A DNA stretch of 64,000 nucleotides from Persicaria tinctoria (Eukaryota; Streptophyta; Magnoliopsida; Caryophyllales; Polygonaceae). The stretch covers positions 2,504,896-2,568,895 of the forward strand of contig JBANSL010000008.1 in assembly GCA_037127255.1 (NCBI GenBank). Reading direction: 5' to 3'. This document shows, piece after piece, positions 56,438 to 64,000 of the stretch (its first letter is position 1; every line of letters begins with the position of its first letter). Below the pieces are notes generated by a model. That model saw only the letters and a program-made list of their open reading frames with translations, searched no databases and was not told the DNA's origin. Made by a program: the position numbers and the translations under genes.

Positions 56438-58063
56438 CGAAAAACATGTTATTTTAGCAAGAGTACGGTAACAAATATTTGATAGATTTATCTTTTTTTC
56501 TTTCTTAAAAATTACAACATTTAACACACTAATTAATACGTACTAATACTAAGGGTAGTTATGTAAATTAGATATCAATTAAAACATCTAAAACGATATC
56601 TTTTGTTCAACAAAAAATACACTCTAAAAGGCCATATTTTTTTCTTTAGGATGTAATTTGCATTAAATACTTATATTGATAAATAATGTGATTAATTTTT
56701 AATTAAACAGTACACCAAGGGCAATTTTGTGCAGTTTATCCTTTTTTAACATCTTTTGTAAGTACATATATAATGAGTTCTTTTGAGTTTGAACTGGGAC
56801 TTGTTTAGTTGTTTGAGAAGACAAAGAAGATTCCAAATGATGTTTGAAAAGCAGTTAAAAATGGAGACTCTCAGTCTCCAATCTTACAGCTGCAGTGCAG
56901 AGAGACTGAGGAGTTCAGACTGTGTTTAGTAGTAGTAGCTTTCTGGGGTTCACTTTTAGGCTTCAGAAGTCACTTTCATACAAATTCTTAAGTGTAATTC
57001 TACAGAATTTGTGGGTGAATGTCTTCTTCAGCTTTTCATTGAAGACCAGTTCACAAACCCAAAATTGGTCTTAATTTGGATATTAATAATGGGAATTGAA
57101 AGGACTTTTTATATATACTGAGTGGTGACCCATTTCATTTCATGTCAAAATTACAAATATTCATTTATACGATACGCGGGTGGAGCCAGAAAAAAAAAAT
57201 AAAAAAATGAAAGAGGGGCTCGACTTTGTTATCGGATTTTTTTAAAAATATATATAGCTATTTTAAGTTTTAAAAACTAAGAGGGAAAACAACTCCATAA
57301 AATAAAGGTATATAGATTTGAACTCAAGATCTCATATTTTCATGGTTGAAATACTCACTCCATCATATTAACTAATTAAGCACACTTTTTTTTTACACCT
57401 TTTAACTTTTTTTAACCCTTAAATTATAAAAAAATACTCCGTATATATCTTCTTCTTTTTTACATTTTCCTTCGAACCAGGGGACTTGAGCAACCTCATC
57501 CCCCCGATACAATATATTTTTTAAATCTTTTGATTTCAAGACTCAAACTTGAGATTATATCTTGTTGGGAAAAAAACAATACTATATATGTAACTAACTC
57601 ATCGTAGCTCCTATATGATGAGTTAATTAACAAGGTCACGAGGATACCAACTACTAAGATGAAGATAAAAATTGACAAACAAAAGACAACAACTAAGATT
57701 TTGTCATGTCTCCTAGATACTCTCAAATATTTTTGTTTTAAAAAAAAAATCCCAAGTTTTTCTCTTTTTTGGGCCCATTTCTAATTCTATAGTTAGTTGG
57801 TTACATATCCCTTTTGACCCAAAATATATGTCAGAACACACATCTTTTAATGAGCTAAAAATTAAATAAAATATATTTTTTTAAAAATAATTTAATACTT
57901 ATTACAAAGTTTTAAGAAAAAAGTAATATTTTTATATATTTTATAACTTTTTAAAATACGTGTTGAAAAGTCAAATATATACTCATCAATGCCCATAAGG
58001 GCGATAGTTGGAATTAACATCTCAATCAACAAAGTTTAATTTGTTTTCACATCATATAAGGTA
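56433..58063. other. Gene-poor region with two small hairpins
   Basis: No protein gene supported. At 56,860-57,065 the DNA is less AT-rich and holds two imperfect inverted repeats (see findings). The remainder is AT-rich. Confidence 0.35.
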
Positions 58064-58310
58064 CTCCCTCCGTTAATTAAAACTTGTCGTTTTAGGAAGG
58101 AAATCTTATTAAGAAAAACTTATCATTTTAGGTATTTTGTCATTTATTTTACGAAATTGCTCTTATAATGATTAGATAGTTGTTAGTTGTAGTTTTTGAT
58201 AAAGTAAAAAAATAGAGTAATAATTAGGAGTATAAATATATTTTTGTTTGTTTTCTTAATAAATTTACGTGTAGATTTCTAAAATGACATGTTTTAATTA
58301 ACGAATGGAG
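58064..58310. mobile_element. Stowaway-like MITE
   Basis: This begins CTCCCTCCGTTAATTAAAAC and ends with the near reverse complement (TTAATTAACGAATGGAG), with TA on both sides. It is 247 bp. Confidence 0.88.
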
Positions 58311-60938
58311 TATTTTATTTTCATGCAAGATTATGCATGAGATGGGACCAAATTATTTTCATTAGTGTTGAGTGCAATTTATTTCATTATGTCTTAAAAT
58401 GTTTAGCAATTTGGATGATCATATAAGTTATTTCCTGTCCTAATTAGCACATGCATTGCCCGGATTTTTTGCAAAATTGAGCACATGAAATTTAATTTTT
58501 ACTCAAGTGATCTTTGTCTATTTCTTGTAGTTTTCAAAAGGAGCAGTTGAGTTTTTAATTTCTGAAACTAAATATTGTCTGAATTTCAGAAATTGATCTA
58601 TTTTCTTGTTCTTGTTCTGCATGTCCTTTTTAATGGAAGACAAAACAGAAAAATTCCCATTTTTATCACATAAGAAAGTGATGACAAACTCCTAACTAGT
58701 GGCCCATCAAAGTCAATGCTTTTGCCATCTTTTGTTTGTCTTTTTTCCTCTGTTTTTTCTCCCTTTAAAATATATATTTTTATTTTTTTTAATGTATAGA
58801 ATGTGCTCTAACTTCTGTCCTCAATCCATACCATGGAGGGTGCGTGAGGTTTGTCATGATAGTCACAAAGTGACGTAATTTTGATTTTTTTTACAGAACC
58901 TAACTCTATGTTTATTACTTTAATTAGGAAATTAACTCCATTTTTGTTACTTTAATTAGGAAAAGATAATAATTACGAAGGTAAAGTAGGAAGAGTGGAG
59001 ATCACCTATTTTAAAATTTATTCTAGTGTGAATCACTTTGTTGTATTATTATATTCTATATTCAGTAAAACATACTCCGTATTATTTATTATTTTTTTAT
59101 ATATTTTTAGATGATAAAATCTATATTAAAAAATAATTTTAAATTTTTTAATAAGTATAAATTTATTAAAAAAAAGATAATACTTAATATATATTTTTGT
59201 CATAAAAAAACTTACATAAATAATAAATATATAACATTTTTAACGAATGGATAGTTTATAAGATTTTGATTAATTAATTAGGAGTTTAGTATTATTTTAT
59301 TTATTGATTAAAATTATTTTATGTTTAACTAGTAAATATATGCATTAACCATTCACGATTGAAGTGTTACAAGGAATGGAAAGGATTGAGATCGCCTATT
59401 TCAAAATTTATTACATTCCCTATCTTTTTCGTCTTAATTTTTATTTTATCTTACCGTGACAAAATGTGAATAGTTTACTTTCATCTTGTATAGTTTTAGC
59501 ATTGTTTTGGGGTTGATGAAGATGCTACCAACACCATAATTTTTAATATATACTGTTTTTTTTTATAATATATGTGATACCTAATACCTATTCTATATTT
59601 GCTACCAATGATGATTAATTAAGCATTTGCTTGATTAGCTTGATCCCAATATGATATATTATGGTTAAAATTATATGAAATTACAATCAATAATTTCAAC
59701 AATCACAGTAAAAATTATACTACTAGCTAGATTACGCACGCACTTACATTTTTATTGCACATTTTTACCTTTTTTATCCGATTAATTAGTTTAAATTAAT
59801 ATAGCCATGTTTAATTGACCAAATCCGGTCTCAAGAAATAAAATTATTTGAATCAAGTGCAACCATTAATTGTATGTTTATTATGAGATTAATGAAATTG
59901 AGGCTTGAATTTTGTCCATATGAGATGAGTCGTTTCTTGGGTGCGGCTACGTTTACTTCCGGATAAAGTTGTAGTTTTGGGCGCCCTATTGATTGAGTTG
60001 ATCGTGGAAGTGTTTGTGATTCTCGAAAATATCTCATTTAGGTGGGGGGAATGCCGTTGATTCACACTTTCCAAAGGGACGCCTTGTCCGTAGATGAGTT
60101 TCTGCCTCTGTCTCCCTAGTGTCGAGATGTCGTGTGAGTCCCTCGACTCTCTCATGTTCTCGACATTCAGTCTTCACTTGACGTATTTCGACTGTCTCTC
60201 TGTTGGGTTTTCTTGGTTGAGACATTTTTTTTTTGGATTTTTCTTTTTGTATTTCATTACTTCTAGTTGTATCATGATGGTTAGTCCGTCTGCCGATTTC
60301 CTTCGAGCTCTTATTTTCCCATATTTCTGTTGTCATATGGGATTTCAAATTATTATTTTTTTTAAAAAAATATAGTTAGGTAGCTTAATTATTCACATTG
60401 GACTTCACTAAAAAATAAAAATTCCTCTTGGAAAATACAAAATCTAGCTAGGGGGAGGAGGGATAGTTGTCTCCCTAAGAAAATACAATTAAGAAAAAAA
60501 AAAGGCTAAAGTCAAAAGGGTAATCATCAAAATTAAGTAAAGAAATTAAGAACTAACACTAGCAATTACTAATTAGTGCTAGAGAAGCTATAGCTAGTTA
60601 GAGGTCTCTACACCAAGTTGTTCAAAGTGGGGAGGCACTAATTAATAATCAAATTAATTTATTGAGTATCAATATTTTAATTATAATATATAGTTCAAAT
60701 AACACCTGAAAATTAATTTTATCCACTTTCGATTAGGCCTTCACATGTGCTCACGGTCGGATTGCATTGGGAATAACATGAACTAATCATATCATTAGTT
60801 TGTGCTTATTGCAAATGCTCTTTCGAGTGTGACCACTAATATATACTCTTTATATCTCAATCCACCCAAATTTATGGAATTTATTACAAATATATAATTA
60901 ATTACTCGGACAATAATTGATTTGTCTAAAAATTAATA
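58311..60938. other. Gene-poor region
   Basis: AT-rich throughout except 59,880-60,320. That stretch translates on the minus strand into two overlapping Arg/Thr/Glu-rich frames broken by frameshift, resembling a decayed retrotransposon gag. The assignment is weak. Confidence 0.35.
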
Positions 60939-61125
60939 CTCCCTCGGTTTTTTTTATAAGTCATTTACTATTTATATACAGTTTTTCAAAATAACAAAAC
61001 TATATATTTTTTTTTATAATTTTATAATAAATATGAAATTAAAAATTAATATTTTATATATTCTTATCATCCTAAAAGAACGTATATAACTAATAAAAAT
61101 ATTTATAAAAAAACAATGGAGAGAG
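60939..61125. mobile_element. Diverged Stowaway-like MITE
   Basis: The left end is CTCCCTCGGTTTTTTTTATAAG and the right end ATAAAAAAACAATGGAGAG, a weakened inverted pair, with TA at each side. It is 187 bp. Confidence 0.65.
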
Positions 61126-61599
61126 TATAGAACACTCAATCAACTCTAAATTTATACTATTTGGATTTAATTTAATTATATATCTTTGTATATTTCTATT
61201 TATTTTTCAAGTGATGTATCAATATTGTTTGGTTTGGTGTACCCCATGTTGCATAATTGCACCTAATTCATACTAATAACTTAATAGTATTAAATTTTGT
61301 TGAAAAAAAAAAGTGAAACATTTTAAATTGTTAGAAGTGTTTTTTGAAAAAATAAAGTGACAAAAAATGAGGGATGCACATGGGTGCAGCTATTAAAAGG
61401 TTAGATTAGATATCATAATATATATATAGTTTTTTTATAAGTACAATTTTTTCTTTGAAAGCCTTTAAAAAACGGCCTATGCCTAGAACCTTGACCCTTG
61501 ACTCCTCCACTAGTGATTTTATAGACACATTCATAGCATAGTTGTCAACATTAATTACTCCTTCCAATTCTAAATTTTCCAATATAATTAAGTAAAACT

Positions 61600-63041
<1,442 letters not shown>

Positions 63042-64000
63042 TTTTTTTTTTTTTTATTAGGTAAAGATTCGGATGAGCTAAACTCTATCCGAAGGCATCC
63101 TGACGGATGAGGTCTAATAGACCTGTATCGTTGTATAAATTTGCTCCCCTGGTAGAGTAGCTAAGGTGTGCAACCCTATCTGCTACCTGGTTACCAATGC
63201 GGGGAATGTGGGAAATTCCGAAAATTGTTAGTCCCGTAATAATGGATTGTATGTCGGACATTATAAGTTCTATTTCCCAATGGAAGTTAGTCTATGTGCG
63301 TAAGAAATCTATGATTATCTTAGAGTCGCCTTCGATGATGAGATTGTTGATCTGTTGCTCTCTTGCCTTTTCCACCCCTAATCTAAGGGCAAGTGCTTCC
63401 GCCATTAGTGGTGACTGGCCACCAATCTCTTTTCCTCCTATACTAACTGGGTTGCCCAACCAATCTCGAATAATGTATCCTATCGAGCATTTTTTAGTTG
63501 ATATAAAAGATCCATCAAAATTTAACTTGTACTTTCCCCATGGGGGCTTCTTCCATCGAGTAGTACTTTGTTTATTATTTATTGTCTGCCTTTTCTCTCT
63601 TTTAGGGGAAAACGACTCGCCCACCCCTAAGATTGTTGTGTCCATTGGGCATGCTCTTTTCCAGTTGTCGATATTATCCATAATTAGTTTCTTTAAACCC
63701 TCATTGGACGGAGTACTGGCATTTCTGAAAATTACTTGGTTTCGGATAAACCATAGGGTCCACCATCTAAATATTATGTTTTGTTTATTTTCCTTTGATA
63801 GAGATGTCCCAAGTAAGTGTAATACTTGGTTCATACATCTGGTTTGAGATATTATCATGTTAATTTTGTCGGAAATTTCCCTAGAGAATTGTCGTTGGAA
63901 GTTGTTGATGGGACATTCTAAAAATAGGTGGATATCATCTTCCGTATGGTGATTGCAGAACACGCATGTTGTGGGTACAGCCACACCCTTAAGGGATAAG
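63042..64000 (-). pseudogene. LINE 3' part (zinc-finger plus RNase H), continues past window end
   Basis: A poly-T run (63042-63055) marks the 3' poly-A tail, so it reads on the minus strand. The frame from the right edge shows a zf-RVT-type motif (CVFCNHHTEDDIHLFLECP), then RWWTLWFIRNQVIF, then RNase H with FDGS, MAEALALR, EGDS and, beyond a stop, GNQVAD. A single in-frame TAG at about 63289-63291 cuts the RNase H domain. The frame resumes in phase and ends IRQDAFG. It is the longest of three LINE copies in the window, all on the minus strand. Confidence 0.85.

Noticed and set aside
59831..60348. Possible gag fragment of an LTR element
   Set aside because: The frames are short, shifted against each other and lack a zinc knuckle or LTRs. 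The resemblance is too weak to call.

Overview
This is nuclear DNA from a eudicot plant. The evidence is multi-exon genes with plant introns, plant-only families (XXT xyloglucan xylosyltransferase, RALF, SRC2, PUCHI-type ERF, VAMP72), Stowaway-like MITEs starting CTCCCTCCGT, a Copia LTR element and plant LINEs. The MITE load and general texture suggest an asterid such as Lamiales, but that is inference only.

Layout. 1-1.9 kb: intergenic with one MITE. 2.5-7.7 kb (+): kinesin-13A, 12 coding exons. 8.8-17.4 kb (+): organellar isoleucyl-tRNA synthetase (OVA2 type), 22 coding exons, one GC-AG intron. 18.1-19.5 kb (-): intronless xyloglucan 6-xylosyltransferase. 19.8-21.3 kb: a complete retroposon with an 18-bp target duplication. 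21.4-23.9 kb: AT-rich DNA and a GC-rich coding-like island. 23.9-24.5 kb (-): TSPO-like membrane protein. 26.2-26.5 kb: MITE. 26.7-29.0 kb (+): heat shock factor binding protein with an AT-AC (U12-type) intron. 30.4 kb: solo LTR. 30.7-31.0 kb (-): RALF peptide hormone. 32.6-37.7 kb (+): tandem pair of VAMP72 R-SNARE genes, the first frameshifted, with TRIM/LTR fragments in and around both. 38.6-39.4 kb (-): SRC2-like C2 protein. 39.9-40.8 kb: 5'-truncated LINE. 41.9-48.5 kb (+): short cullin-1-like gene split by a full-length Copia element (42.7-47.9 kb) whose LTRs look identical. 49.3-50.4 kb: Mutator-like foldback element. 53.7-54.6 kb (-): PUCHI/LEP-type ERF with a MITE and a W-box-rich foldback element upstream. 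54.9-64 kb: almost gene-free, with MITEs, microsatellites and a LINE 3' part at the right edge.

The genes do not form a pathway. They are ordinary housekeeping and developmental genes: microtubule depolymerisation, organelle translation, wall synthesis, heat-shock attenuation, peptide signalling, secretion and a meristem-type transcription factor. The unusual content is in the splicing signals (AT-AC, GC-AG, a stop-free last intron) and the mobile DNA: a very young Copia 4 bp after a splice donor, tandem UUCG-tetraloop hairpins in a retroposon leader, and a foldback element with nine TTGACC cores upstream of the ERF gene. No clearly new multi-gene system was found. All exon boundaries were read by eye from splice consensus, reading phase and remembered family sequences.
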